Source: Nocardioides psychrotolerans
GTDB taxonomy: Bacteria; Actinomycetota; Actinomycetes; Propionibacteriales; Nocardioidaceae
NCBI RefSeq assembly: GCF_900113685.1
Contig: NZ_FOQG01000005.1
Coordinates: 186,001 to 250,000, forward strand
Length of the DNA stretch: 64,000 bases
Reading direction: 5' to 3'
Shown here: piece after piece, positions 39,964-48,976 of the stretch
Layout: each line of letters begins with the position of its first letter
Numbering within the stretch: position 1 is the first letter of the stretch
The notes under the pieces: model-generated
Database searches by the model: none
The model's input: only the letters and a program-made list of their open reading frames with translations
What the model was told of the DNA's origin: nothing
Position numbers and translations under genes: made by a program

Positions 39964-41022
39964 ATGAAGGCACTCGTCTACCACGGCCCTGGTCGCAAGA
40001 GCTGGGACGAGGTCCCGGACCCGAGCATCCAGCAGCCCACGGACGTCATCGTCCGCATCGACACGACCACGATCTGCGGCACGGACCTGCACATCCTCAA
40101 GGGTGACGTGCCCGCGGTCGCCGAGGGCCGCATCCTCGGCCACGAGGGCGTCGGGACCGTCGTCGAGACCGGATCGGCCGTGTCGACCGTAGCCGTGGGT
40201 GATCGGGTGATCATCTCCTGCATCAGTGCCTGTGGCTCGTGCTCCTACTGCCACCAGGGCCTCTACGCGCACTGCCTCGCGGAGGAGGGCGCCAGCGGCA
40301 TCGGCTGGATCTTCGGCCACCTCATCGACGGCACCCAGGCCGAGCTCGTGCGCGTGCCCTTCGCGGACAACTCGGTCTACAAGATCCCTGAGGGGGTCAC
40401 CGACGAGCAGGCCGTCATGCTCTCCGACATCTTGCCGACCGGCTTCGAGATCGGCGTCCGCTACGGGCGCGTCAAGCCCGGGGACGTCGTCGCCGTCGTC
40501 GGGGCCGGGCCCGTGGGACTGGCCGCGATGATGACCGCCGGCCTGTACGGCGCCGCGCGCGTCATCGCGCTCGACATCGACCACAACCGTCTCGACCAGG
40601 CGCTGGCCTTCGGGGCGAGCGACACCGTCGACAGCGCTGCTGCGGACTGGGTGGAGCAGGTGATGGCCATGACCGACGGTCACGGCGTCGATGTGGCGAT
40701 CGAAGCCGTGGGCATCCCTCAGACCTTCGATGCCTGCACCAAGATCGTCCGTCCGGGCGGCACGGTCGCCAACGTCGGCGTGCACGGAGCACCGGTCCAG
40801 CTGAACCTGCAGGACCTGTGGATCTCCGACATCGCGATCACCATGGGCCTGGTCAGCACCTCGACGACCCCGATGCTGCTCAAGCTGGTGGCCCAGAACA
40901 AGCTCCACGCCGAGCGTTTCGCCACCCACCACTTCGACCTCGACCAGATCCTCGACGCCTACGAGACCTTCGGCACCGCCGCGGACACCAAGGCGCTCAA
41001 GGTGGTGATGAGCCGGCGATGA
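39964..41022 (+). CDS. Zinc-dependent alcohol dehydrogenase
   Basis: 352-residue MDR-family NAD(P)-dependent dehydrogenase. Catalytic zinc ligands Cys (TTICGTDLH) and His-Glu (GHEGVGTV); structural zinc Cys cluster CISACGSCSYCHQGLYAHC; cofactor loop VVGAGPVGLAAM and Asp in ALDIDHNRL. GGAGGGAGACC precedes ATG 39964. The longer open frame upstream crosses the photolyase gene and is rejected. Alcohol/aldehyde specificity is unknown. Confidence 0.9.
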   Translation: MKALVYHGPGRKSWDEVPDPSIQQPTDVIVRIDTTTICGTDLHILKGDVPAVAEGRILGHEGVGTVVETGSAVSTVAVGDRVIISCISACGSCSYCHQGLYAHCLAEEGASGIGWIFGHLIDGTQAELVRVPFADNSVYKIPEGVTDEQAVMLSDILPTGFEIGVRYGRVKPGDVVAVVGAGPVGLAAMMTAGLYGAARVIALDIDHNRLDQALAFGASDTVDSAAADWVEQVMAMTDGHGVDVAIEAVGIPQTFDACTKIVRPGGTVANVGVHGAPVQLNLQDLWISDIAITMGLVSTSTTPMLLKLVAQNKLHAERFATHHFDLDQILDAYETFGTAADTKALKVVMSRR

Positions 41023-41032
41023 CCAGCCGGCG

Positions 41033-41074
41033 ACTGAGCCCGCCCCACTGAGCCCGCCCCACTGAGCCCGCCCC
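41033..41074 (+). repeat. Three tandem 14-bp repeats
   Basis: Three perfect copies of actgagcccgcccc between the alcohol dehydrogenase stop and the YceH-fusion start. Each contains a stop codon TGA in one frame. Possibly a mutational expansion; no function visible. Confidence 0.9.
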
Positions 41075-41089
41075 ACTAGGGTTCGGAGC

Positions 41090-42376
41090 ATGGCCGACCC
41101 GCTCGTGCTCGACCCGACCGAACAACGCCTGCTCGGCAGCCTCCTGGAGAAGGAGACGACGGTCCCGGCGTCCTATCCGCTCTCGCTCAACGCGCTGCGC
41201 ACCGCCTGCAACCAGACCAGCAGCCGCGACCCGATCACCGACCTCGACGAGCCCACCGTCGAGCGGGTCGCCCGTGAGCTCAAGGATCGCGGCCTGGTCC
41301 GCATCGTGTGGGCGGCGACCGGGCGCCGCACGCTGAAGTACCACCAGACGCTCGCCGAGGACCTCTCGCTCGCCGACGACGAGCGGGCCCTGGTGACCGT
41401 CCTGCTGCTGCGGGGTGCCCAGACCCCCGGTGAGCTGCGCTCCCGCTCGGAGCGGCTGCACACTTTCGCCGACAAGGGTGCCGCCGAGGTCGTCCTGGGC
41501 CGGCTCGCCGCGCGACCGACCCCGTTGGTCAGGGAGCTCGGAAGGCGACCTGGCCAGCACGACAACCGGTGGATCCATCTCCTCGGCCCCGTCGAGGTCG
41601 AGACCACACCGAGCGCCCCCGGACCGACCGTGGACCGGGAGCGGGTGATCGTCGACGGCCGTGAGGCGCGCGACGAGCGGGTCCGCTCGTCGTACGGCGT
41701 GGTGGCGGAGGCCTACGCCGCCGCGCTGGCCGACGAGCTCGACGACCTGCCGTTCGAGCGCTGGCTCCTGGGGCACGTGGCCGACCTCGCCGGCCCCTAC
41801 CCGGTCGTCGAGGTGGGGTGCGGGCCCGGCCACGTGACCGCCCACCTCGCGGCGCTGGGCGTCGAGGCGTCCGGGATCGATCTCGCGCCGGAGATGGTCG
41901 AGGTGGCCCGCCGCCTGCACCCCGAGGGCGACTATGCGGTCGGTGACCTGCGTCGGCTGATGCGCCCCACCACCAGTGACGGCTGGGGCGCGGTGCTCGC
42001 CTGGTACTCCCTGATCCACCTCGCCGGCTCCGAGCTGCCCGACGCGATCGCGGCGCTGGTCCGTCCGCTGCGCACCGGCGGAGTGCTCGTGCTCGCGATG
42101 CACGCCGGTGCCGAGGTGCGTCACCTCGACGCGTGGTTCGACCATGAGGTCGCGCTGGACTTCGTGGGGCACGAGCCGGCCGCGCTCGTCGCGCTCGTCC
42201 GGGCTGCCGGGCTCACCGACGTCGAGTGGTACCTCCGCGGGCCGGTGGCCTCGCGGGGCGAGACCACCGAGCGGCTGTACGTCGTCGGGAGGGCGTCGGG
42301 CACAGTGGCGTCGGGCACAGTGGCGTCGGGCACGGTGGCGTCGGGCACGGTGGCGTCGGGCACGGTGGCGTCATGA
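41090..42376 (+). CDS. YceH (DUF480) domain fused to a SAM methyltransferase
   Basis: 428 residues. Residues about 5-165 are a full YceH/DUF480 double winged helix (LDPTEQRLLGSLLEKE, YPLSLNALRTACNQTSSRDP, ERALVTVLLLRGAQTPGELRSR). Residues about 195-400 are a class I methyltransferase (VVEVGCGPGHVTAHLAA, ASGIDLAPEMVEVARR, WYSLIHLAGSELP). The C-terminus is five repeats of Ser-Gly-Thr-Val-Ala coded by a 15-bp minisatellite. YceH is normally a stand-alone protein of about 215 residues. The stop overlaps the next start (ATGA). The methyltransferase substrate is unknown. Confidence 0.85.
   Translation: MADPLVLDPTEQRLLGSLLEKETTVPASYPLSLNALRTACNQTSSRDPITDLDEPTVERVARELKDRGLVRIVWAATGRRTLKYHQTLAEDLSLADDERALVTVLLLRGAQTPGELRSRSERLHTFADKGAAEVVLGRLAARPTPLVRELGRRPGQHDNRWIHLLGPVEVETTPSAPGPTVDRERVIVDGREARDERVRSSYGVVAEAYAAALADELDDLPFERWLLGHVADLAGPYPVVEVGCGPGHVTAHLAALGVEASGIDLAPEMVEVARRLHPEGDYAVGDLRRLMRPTTSDGWGAVLAWYSLIHLAGSELPDAIAALVRPLRTGGVLVLAMHAGAEVRHLDAWFDHEVALDFVGHEPAALVALVRAAGLTDVEWYLRGPVASRGETTERLYVVGRASGTVASGTVASGTVASGTVASGTVAS
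42293..42367 (+). repeat. 15-bp minisatellite, five copies
   Basis: Five tandem copies of gcgtcgggcac(a/g)gtg; the first two have a, the last three g. The array encodes the SGTVA tail of the YceH fusion and stops 5 nt before the next gene's ATG. Copy-number changes keep both reading frames. Confidence 0.92.
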
Positions 42377-43554
42377 CCTCGGCTTTCGCAGATTCCTGGC
42401 TGATCACGCCGATCACGTCCGACCTCGTGCGGGGCGCGCTCGAGCTCGAGCCCACCGCGCTGGGCCTCCGACCGCACCGGCTGCCGGCGTGGGCCCGCGC
42501 CCAGGTGCCGGACGGCCAGCTGGCGATGGCCGAGGCCCAGCCCTCCGGCGTACGCCTGGTGCTGCGGACCGCGGCCACCTCCCTCGAGATCGACGTGCTG
42601 CCGACCAGGATGGCCTACCGCGGGGCGCCGCCGCGGCCCGACGGCGTCTACGACCTGCTCGTCGACGGCGTCCTGGTCGACCAGCAGAGCGCCGACGGTG
42701 GCCACGTCCACACGATCGACATGGCGACCGGTGCGGCCGAGCTGACGCGGGGCCCGGTCGGGACGCTGCGCTTCTCCGGGCTCGCCGCGGGAGAGAAGGA
42801 CGTCGAGGTGTGGCTGCCCCACAACGAGGCCACCGAGCTCGTCGCGCTGCGCTCCGACGCCCCGGTCCGCCCGGTCCCGGACCGCGGGCACCCCGTCTGG
42901 GTGCACCACGGGAGCTCGATCAGCCACGGCTCCAACGCTGCGGGCCCGAGCACCACGTGGCCCGCGCTCGCTGCGGCAGGAGGCGGTGTCGAGCTGGTCA
43001 ACCTCGGCTTCGGCGGTAGCGCGCTGCTCGACCCGTTCACCGCGCGCACCATCCGCGACGTCCCGGCTGACCTGATCAGCGTCAAGATCGGGATCAACCT
43101 GGTCAACACCGACCTGATGCGGCTGCGCGCCTTCGGTCCGGCCGTCCACGGCTTCCTCGACACCATCCGAGAGGGCCATCCCACGACACAGCTGCTGGTG
43201 GTCTCACCGCTGTGGTGCGAGATCCACGAGGAGACCCCGGGCCCCGCCGCGCCGGACCTCAGTGCCCTGTCCGAGGGGCGACTCGGCTTCGTGGCGACCG
43301 GCGACCCTGCGGATGGGACCCGGCTGACGTTGCGGATCATCCGGGAGCAGCTGGCGGCCATCGTGGCTGCGCGTGCCGCGGACGACGCGCACCCGCACCT
43401 GATCGATGGCCGGGAGCTCTACGGCGAGGCCGACGCGGTGGATCTGCCGCTGCCCGACCAGCTGCACCCCGACGCTGCCACTCATCGCCTGATCGGTGAG
43501 CGCTTCGCGGCGCTTGCGTTCGGTGCCGGCGGGGCGTTCAGCGCACAACGCTGA
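42373..43554 (+). CDS. SGNH/GDSL-type hydrolase
   Basis: 393 residues. N-terminal beta-rich domain (about 1-165), then an SGNH hydrolase domain: Ser block HHGSSISHG, Gly/Asn block LGFGGSALLDP, GINLVN, and the C-terminal DQLHPDAATH with catalytic Asp-x-x-His. No signal peptide. The ATG sits in an ATGA overlap with the YceH fusion and directly after its minisatellite, so translation is coupled. Probably an esterase or acetylesterase; substrate unknown. Confidence 0.85.
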   Translation: MTSAFADSWLITPITSDLVRGALELEPTALGLRPHRLPAWARAQVPDGQLAMAEAQPSGVRLVLRTAATSLEIDVLPTRMAYRGAPPRPDGVYDLLVDGVLVDQQSADGGHVHTIDMATGAAELTRGPVGTLRFSGLAAGEKDVEVWLPHNEATELVALRSDAPVRPVPDRGHPVWVHHGSSISHGSNAAGPSTTWPALAAAGGGVELVNLGFGGSALLDPFTARTIRDVPADLISVKIGINLVNTDLMRLRAFGPAVHGFLDTIREGHPTTQLLVVSPLWCEIHEETPGPAAPDLSALSEGRLGFVATGDPADGTRLTLRIIREQLAAIVAARAADDAHPHLIDGRELYGEADAVDLPLPDQLHPDAATHRLIGERFAALAFGAGGAFSAQR

Positions 43555-43642
43555 CCCGGAGCGGGACCGGTCGGAGGTCCTGTCTACGGTGACGACTTCG
43601 TCCGGGAGCGACCAGGGCAGCGACTCACAGGGGAGGAGGACC

Positions 43643-44254
43643 ATGGACGCGGTGCTCGACTGGGTCGTCGAGATCATGAAGACGATCGGGGCGCCGGGCG
43701 TGGGCCTGGCGACCCTGCTCGAGACGGTCTTTCCTCCGATCCCGTCCGAGGCGGTGCTGCCGCTGGCCGGCTACACCGCCAGCCAGGGCCACTACGGGCT
43801 CCTCGCCGCGATCATCTGGGCGACCGTCGGCTCGCTGGTCGGCGCCCTGGTCCTCTACTACGCAGGAGCCGTGCTGGGGGTGGGCCGGCTGTGCGCGATC
43901 GCCGAGCGGGTGCCGCTCGTGCACGCCCGCGACGTCGAGCGCTCGACCGAGTGGTTCGACCGCCACGGCCGGGCCGCGGTGTTCCTCGGCCGCCTCGTGC
44001 CCGGGGTGCGGAGCCTCATCTCCATCCCCGCGGGGGTCAACCGGATGCCGGTCCTCCAGTTCGCCGGCTACACCACCGCCGGCAGCCTGCTGTGGAACGC
44101 CGGGCTGATCGTGGCCGGCTACCAGCTGGCCGAGCAGTGGCACGTGGTCGAGGGCCGCATGGGGGAGGTCTCCCACGTGGTCTACGTCCTGCTGGCACTC
44201 CTGCTGGCCGTGTTCGTCGTACGGCGGCTGCGGGCGCGGGCGGAGAAGCTGTAA
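43643..44254 (+). CDS. DedA-family membrane protein
   Basis: 203 residues, about five hydrophobic segments, of the DedA/VTT superfamily linked to membrane lipid (undecaprenyl phosphate) flipping and pH homeostasis. Signature ETVFPPIPSEAVLPLAGY near the N-terminus and FLGRLVPGVRSLISIPAG in the middle (re-entrant loop with conserved Arg). ATG 43643 has GGAGGAGG directly upstream; the longer frame lacks a site. Convergent with purT. Confidence 0.9.
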   Translation: MDAVLDWVVEIMKTIGAPGVGLATLLETVFPPIPSEAVLPLAGYTASQGHYGLLAAIIWATVGSLVGALVLYYAGAVLGVGRLCAIAERVPLVHARDVERSTEWFDRHGRAAVFLGRLVPGVRSLISIPAGVNRMPVLQFAGYTTAGSLLWNAGLIVAGYQLAEQWHVVEGRMGEVSHVVYVLLALLLAVFVVRRLRARAEKL

Positions 44255-44274
44255 CTCCCCGGATGCCCCGGGCC

Positions 44275-45477
44275 CTACGTCGTGATGCAGGCAGCGGCGT
44301 GGCGTGCGGCGGCGCGAGCGGCGTCCACGTCGTCGCCGAGGGCGAGGGTGACGGCCATGCGTCGACGCCCGGCGACGGCGGGCTTGCCGAAGATTCGGAC
44401 CTGGGTGTCGGGGGCGGCCAGGGCGCGGTCGACGCCGGCGTACGACGGCGCCACCTGGTCGCCCTCGAGGAGCACCGCGCACGAAGCCGAGGCGCCGCGG
44501 GTGCGGATCGAGGGGATCGGGAGGCCGAGGATCGCGCGCACGTGCAGGGCGAACTGCGAGAGGTCCTGGGAGACCAGGGTGACCAGGCCGGTGTCGTGCG
44601 GGCGCGGGGAGAGCTCGGAGAAGATCGCCTCGTCGCCGCGCACGAAGAGCTCGACGCCGAACAGCCCGCGACCGGCAGGCTGGCAGAGATCACCCACGAC
44701 CGTCGCCGCGATCTCCTGGGCCCGCGCCAGCACCGCCGGGCTCATCGGCTGCGGCTGCCACGACTCGCGGTAGTCGCCGTCGACCTGCACGTGCCCGATC
44801 GGGTCGCAGAAGGAGATGACGTCGGGGCCCCCGTCGGCAGAGGCGTGCCTCACCGTCAGCAGGGTGATCTCGTAGTCGAAGGGCACGAAGCCCTCCACGA
44901 TGACGCGGCCCTGCCCGGCGCGACCGCCGGACTGCGCGTAGTCCCACGCCGGTGCGACGTCCTCGGGCGTGTGCAGCGTCGACTGGCCCTTGCCCGAGGA
45001 GGACATGACCGGCTTCACGACGCACGGCAGCCCGATCTCCTCGACGGCGGCGGCGTAGTCCTCGGCGGTGCCGGCGAAGCGGTAGGGCGACGTGGGCAAC
45101 CCGAGGTCCTCGGCGGCGAGCCGGCGGATGCCCTCGCGGTCCATCGTCAGCCGGGCCGCGCGGGCGGTCGGGATGACGGTCACGCCCTCGGACTCCAGCT
45201 CCTGGAGGGTGGGGGTGTGGATCGCCTCGATCTCCGGCACGACGAAGTGCGGCCGCTCCAGCTCGACCACCCGGCGCACCTCGGCCGGGTCGAGCATGTC
45301 GATGACGTGGCTGCGGTGGGCGACCTGCATGGCCGGCGCGTCGGCGTAGCGGTCGACGGCGATGGTCTCGACGCCGAGGCGTTGAAGCTCGATGACCACC
45401 TCCTTGCCGAGCTCTCCCGAGCCCAGCAGCAGCACGCGGGTGGCGGTCGAGCTCAGCGGCGTGCCCAGGATCGTCAC
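44275..45477 (-). CDS. purT: Formate-dependent phosphoribosylglycinamide formyltransferase PurT
   Basis: 400 residues. ATP-grasp enzyme making formyl-GAR from formate, ATP and GAR in purine synthesis, bypassing folate-dependent PurN. N-terminal [23 protein letters not shown]-grasp part [17 protein letters not shown], and [15 protein letters not shown] metal site. GTG 45477 gives the standard length; a frame opening at 45516 adds an unlikely extension overlapping the next gene. Confidence 0.93.
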   Translation of the reverse strand: MTILGTPLSSTATRVLLLGSGELGKEVVIELQRLGVETIAVDRYADAPAMQVAHRSHVIDMLDPAEVRRVVELERPHFVVPEIEAIHTPTLQELESEGVTVIPTARAARLTMDREGIRRLAAEDLGLPTSPYRFAGTAEDYAAAVEEIGLPCVVKPVMSSSGKGQSTLHTPEDVAPAWDYAQSGGRAGQGRVIVEGFVPFDYEITLLTVRHASADGGPDVISFCDPIGHVQVDGDYRESWQPQPMSPAVLARAQEIAATVVGDLCQPAGRGLFGVELFVRGDEAIFSELSPRPHDTGLVTLVSQDLSQFALHVRAILGLPIPSIRTRGASASCAVLLEGDQVAPSYAGVDRALAAPDTQVRIFGKPAVAGRRRMAVTLALGDDVDAARAAARHAAACITT

Positions 45478-45512
45478 GGGCACCAACCTAGTGGGTGCTC
45501 TTCCCGCGACGG

Positions 45513-46340
45513 TCAACGACTGGCGCTCACCAGGGCGAGCACGTCCCAGACGAAAGCACGCGTGCGGAGCGCCCGCTCGGGGTCGGCCTCACGGTGCACG
45601 CGCCCCCACGGGTCCGGCCGGTCGGCCACCGCAGCGAGCACGAGGTCGTGCCACTCGTCGGGCAGGATCCCCAGCGCCCACCGGGCTGCGGGCTCCTTGC
45701 CGACCACGGCGCCTTCGCGGGCGGTGTAGAGGATCCGGCACATCGTGAGGACCAGGTAGGGCTGCATCCAGGCGTTGCGCAGCGCTGCGGGGTCGTCCTC
45801 GACGGCGGCCGCACGCTGGCGGGCCTCGCCGACGGCCTCGGCGAAGAGCGCCCCGCGCGAGACCCGGGGGAGCAGGTCGTGGGCGGGCGGCCCGCTGACG
45901 ATGCAGGATTGCTCACGAAGCACCCAGCGCGTGTGGGCGGAGTTGTCGTGGCCCGAGCGTTCCAGGACGCGGCTGCCGTTGTCGACGTAGAGCCAGCGTC
46001 GCCCGACGGTCGTCGGGTTGGCCAGGTCGGTCACCGGTGCATAGCTGCCCTCGAGGTGACCGGCCCACGGGGAGTCCAGGTCGGGCAGGTGCGCGTGCAC
46101 GGTCCTCAGCGCTGCCTCGGCTGCCGGGGTCGGGCCGGTGCGCGTGACGACCAGGAAGTCGACGTCGCTGTGCTCGTCGGCGTCTCCCGCGGCGAAGGAG
46201 CCGACCAGGTGGACACCGACGACCTCGTCGCCCAGAGCCTCGCGTGCACGCTCGTCGAGCGCCCGCAGCACGTCGACCAGATCGGCAGCCGAGTCGGGGC
46301 CGACCTGGGGCTCGAGGTGCGCGAGCAGCCCCGGGTCCAT
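45513..46340 (-). CDS. Nucleotidyltransferase / aminoglycoside adenylyltransferase-like (DUF4111)
   Basis: 275 residues. N-terminal polymerase-beta-type nucleotidyltransferase with [16 protein letters not shown] (metal-binding D-x-D) and C-terminal helical domain of the AadA type ([28 protein letters not shown]). AadA enzymes adenylylate streptomycin/spectinomycin; chromosomal relatives are widespread and often not resistance genes, so function is left open. Ends 35 nt before purT, same strand. Confidence 0.8.
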   Translation of the reverse strand: MDPGLLAHLEPQVGPDSAADLVDVLRALDERAREALGDEVVGVHLVGSFAAGDADEHSDVDFLVVTRTGPTPAAEAALRTVHAHLPDLDSPWAGHLEGSYAPVTDLANPTTVGRRWLYVDNGSRVLERSGHDNSAHTRWVLREQSCIVSGPPAHDLLPRVSRGALFAEAVGEARQRAAAVEDDPAALRNAWMQPYLVLTMCRILYTAREGAVVGKEPAARWALGILPDEWHDLVLAAVADRPDPWGRVHREADPERALRTRAFVWDVLALVSASR

Positions 46341-46344
46341 GCGG

Positions 46345-47223
46345 TCAGGCTAGCGTCAGCGCCACGTCGGAGAGGACCGGCGAGCCGTCGCGCTCGCCGC
46401 CGGCGATGGTCGCTGCAGCGACGATGCGGTCGTCCTCGCGCCAACCCTGCACGCGGATCGTCTCGCCGGGGAAGACCACCCCGGAGAAGCGGCCGCCGAA
46501 GCCGGCCACCCCGGTCGCGTCACCGCCGAGCAGTCCGTCGGTGAGCTCGCGCAGCACGATCCCGTAGGAGCACAGGCCGTGCAGGATCGGTGCCGGGAAA
46601 CCGGCCGCCTTCGCGAAGTCGGGGTCGGCGTGCAGCGGGTTGCGGTCACCGCACAGCCGGTAGAGCAGCGCCTGCTGCGGCGTCACGTCGTACGTCGTGT
46701 CGGTGTCGGCCGGCCGGTCGGGCAGCCCGATCTTCTCGGAGCTGCCACGGTCCCCGCCCCAGCCGCCCTCGCCCTTGACGAAGATCGACGAGCGGACCGT
46801 CCACAGCTCCTCGCCGGACGGCGCCGTGGCGACGCCCTCCTGCCAGATCACAGCAGCCTTGCCCTTGTCCCAGATGTCGCTGATGTGCACCCGGATCGTC
46901 GCCTCGCCGGAGGTCGGCAGGGGGCCGTTGACCGTGATCGACTGCGAGCCGTGCACGACCTGGGCGAGGTTGATGTCGCAGCCGGGCAGGTCGAGGGGCG
47001 GAGGGTCGGTCTCGTGGAAGCTCGGGGCGACGACGCCGAAGGACGGGAGCACCTGGAGCGCAGGACCGTCGAGGGTGTGGCGCAGGGCGTCGCTGCTCAG
47101 GTTGTCGCCGGCACGGGAGCCGGCTCCGATGCCGAGGTGGTAGAGCAGCACGTCGCTCGGTGACCAGGCGAAGTGGCGCTCACCGATCTCGGCGCCGATC
47201 GCGACGGACGGGTCGATAGGCAT
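46345..47223 (-). CDS. ChsH3/Hsd4B: MaoC-type double hot-dog enoyl-CoA hydratase
   Basis: 292 residues, hydratase-2 family with two hot-dog repeats, as in M. tuberculosis Rv3538. It hydrates steroid side-chain enoyl-CoA. Features: FAWSPSDVLLYHLGIGAG, LPSFGVVAPSFHET, SDIWDKGKAAVIWQEG, and the catalytic block LLYRLCGDRNPLHADPDFAKAAGFPAPILHGLCSYG (Asp-x4-His). ATG overlaps the KstD stop (ATGA), so it is the second gene of the KstR-controlled kstD operon. Gene order matches Rv3538-Rv3537. Confidence 0.88.
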   Translation of the reverse strand: MPIDPSVAIGAEIGERHFAWSPSDVLLYHLGIGAGSRAGDNLSSDALRHTLDGPALQVLPSFGVVAPSFHETDPPPLDLPGCDINLAQVVHGSQSITVNGPLPTSGEATIRVHISDIWDKGKAAVIWQEGVATAPSGEELWTVRSSIFVKGEGGWGGDRGSSEKIGLPDRPADTDTTYDVTPQQALLYRLCGDRNPLHADPDFAKAAGFPAPILHGLCSYGIVLRELTDGLLGGDATGVAGFGGRFSGVVFPGETIRVQGWREDDRIVAAATIAGGERDGSPVLSDVALTLA

Positions 47224-48950
47224 CAGGCGGTCTCCTGGATCTCGGCGGGGATCTCGGCGGGGGCCTCGGCGACGGGGCTCTGGACCGGCGAGTTCGCAGC
47301 GATGTCCTCGGCAGCGAGGTAGCCGAAGGCCAGCGCCGGGCCGATCGTGGCGCCCGGGCCGGCGTAGGTGTTGCCCATGACGGCCGACGACACGTTGCCG
47401 GCGGCATAGAGGCCGCCGATGACCGAGCCGTCCGGGCGCAGCACCCGGGCGCGCTCGTCGGTGACGAGGCCGCCCTTGGTGCCGAGGTCGCCGGGGACGA
47501 TCTTGACGGCGTAGAAGGGGCCCTGGTCGATGGTGTGCAACGACGGGTTGGGCTTGACCGTGGGGTCGGAGTAGTACTGGTCGTAGCCCGACTCGCCGCG
47601 GTGGAAGTCCTCGTCGGTGCCGGACCGGGCGAAGCCGTTGAAGCGATCGATGGTCGCGGCGAGGGCGTCGGCCGGGACCTCGATCTCGGCAGCCAACGCC
47701 TCGATGGAGTCGGCCTTCCTGATGGTGCCGTGCTTGTACCAACGGCCCGGGAAGGGCTGGCGCGGCATGAGGCCGGCGAACAGGTAGCGGTTGCGGTAGC
47801 GCTGGTCGATGATCATCCAGCTCGGCACGTGGCCGACACCGGACGCCTCCCCCTGGTAGATCTCGTGCACGGCCTCGACGTAGGGCAGCGCCTCGTTCAT
47901 GTAACGCCGGCCGGCCTGGTTGACGATGATCGAGCCGGGCAGGTTGCGCTCGGCCAGGCAGAACCATGGCCCCGACGGCAGCGGGATCGTGGGTCCCCAC
48001 CAGGCGTCGTCGAGCAGGTCGGTCTGGGCACCGGCGCCGATGCCGGCCAGGATGCCGGCGCCGGTGTTGAACTCCGACCCGGTGGTCCAGTCGATGCTGG
48101 TGGGCTGCGGCTGGTACTTCTCCCGCATCTCGAGGTTGCGCTCGAACCCGCCGCTGCCGAGGATCACACCGCGCAGCGCTAGTACGACGTGCTCCTCACC
48201 GTCGCGCAGCACGCGCACGCCGACGACCCGGCCGTCCTCGATGACCAGGTCCTTCAGCTCGGTCTCGAAGTGCACCGGCACGCCGGCGTCGATGAGTCCC
48301 TTGCGCAGGCCGATGGCGATCGCGTTGCCCATCGCGAACATGCGACGACCACGCAGCCCGGCGATGATCCGGTTGAGGAGCACCTTGAGCATCGTGAGCG
48401 GGCCCTTGACGGTGCGCATGCCGAGGCTGAGCTTCCGGAAGTCGGCCTGGGTGACGATCAGGTTGGCCGGGGCCTTGGTGTATTGCGGGTGCAGCCGCTC
48501 CAGCTCGTCACCGAGGAAGCTCGCGTCCAGGGGGATCGGCTCGACCGAGCGCCCCTTGAGCCTTCCGCCCGGTGCCTCGGGGTGGTAGTCGGCGTAGTCC
48601 GGGACCCAGGCGAAGCGCACCGGGGTGTTCTCGCGGATGAAGTCCATGACCTCGGCGCCACGCTCGAGGTAGGTGTCGCGACGGACCTTGGGCACGACGT
48701 CGCCGACGATGGAGTCGAGGTACCGCTTGGACTCCTCCAGGGCGTCGGCCTGGCCGGCGGCCTGGAGTGCGTAGTTGCCCGGCATCCACACGCCGCCCCC
48801 GCTGCGTGCGGTCGAGCCGCCGAAGTAGGCGCTCTTCTCGACGAGGATGGTGTCCAGGCCGTGCTTGCGGGAGGCCAGCGCTGCAGTCATGCCGGCGCCA
48901 CCAGCGCCGACCACGACCACGTCCACCGACTCAGGCAGAGGGGTGCTCAT
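47223..48950 (-). CDS. kstD: 3-ketosteroid delta-1-dehydrogenase KstD
   Basis: FAD enzyme of 575 residues that introduces the C1-C2 double bond in the steroid A ring, a step needed for ring opening. N-terminal FAD motif VVVVGAGGAGMTAALASRKHG with EKSAYFGGSTARSGGGVWMP, catalytic tyrosines in VPDYADYHPE and GPFYAVKI, and the C-terminal FAD block GGLYAAGNVSSAVMGNTYAGPGATIGPALAFG. An acidic tail of Glu/Ala/Pro follows. It begins 8 nt after a TACAGT -10 in KstR box 7, so its mRNA may be leaderless. Divergent from hsaE as in other steroid degraders. Confidence 0.9.
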   Translation of the reverse strand: MSTPLPESVDVVVVGAGGAGMTAALASRKHGLDTILVEKSAYFGGSTARSGGGVWMPGNYALQAAGQADALEESKRYLDSIVGDVVPKVRRDTYLERGAEVMDFIRENTPVRFAWVPDYADYHPEAPGGRLKGRSVEPIPLDASFLGDELERLHPQYTKAPANLIVTQADFRKLSLGMRTVKGPLTMLKVLLNRIIAGLRGRRMFAMGNAIAIGLRKGLIDAGVPVHFETELKDLVIEDGRVVGVRVLRDGEEHVVLALRGVILGSGGFERNLEMREKYQPQPTSIDWTTGSEFNTGAGILAGIGAGAQTDLLDDAWWGPTIPLPSGPWFCLAERNLPGSIIVNQAGRRYMNEALPYVEAVHEIYQGEASGVGHVPSWMIIDQRYRNRYLFAGLMPRQPFPGRWYKHGTIRKADSIEALAAEIEVPADALAATIDRFNGFARSGTDEDFHRGESGYDQYYSDPTVKPNPSLHTIDQGPFYAVKIVPGDLGTKGGLVTDERARVLRPDGSVIGGLYAAGNVSSAVMGNTYAGPGATIGPALAFGYLAAEDIAANSPVQSPVAEAPAEIPAEIQETA

Positions 48951-48960
48951 GGCACGAAAC

Positions 48961-48974
48961 TGTAACAGGTTCTA
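48961..48974. promoter_or_regulatory. KstR operator 7 (kstD / hsaEGF)
   Basis: tgtAACagGTTcta, full match to the consensus, in a 26-base gap between divergent genes. It ends 2 nt before the hsaE ATG (48977) and 10 nt before the kstD ATG. Forward -10 TAGTAT (48973-48978) and reverse TACAGT both overlap the box. Confidence 0.8.
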
Positions 48975-48976
48975 GT

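Noticed and set aside
45513..46340. Aminoglycoside resistance gene
   Set aside because: The fold fits, but chromosomal relatives of AadA are common and there is no mobile or resistance context.
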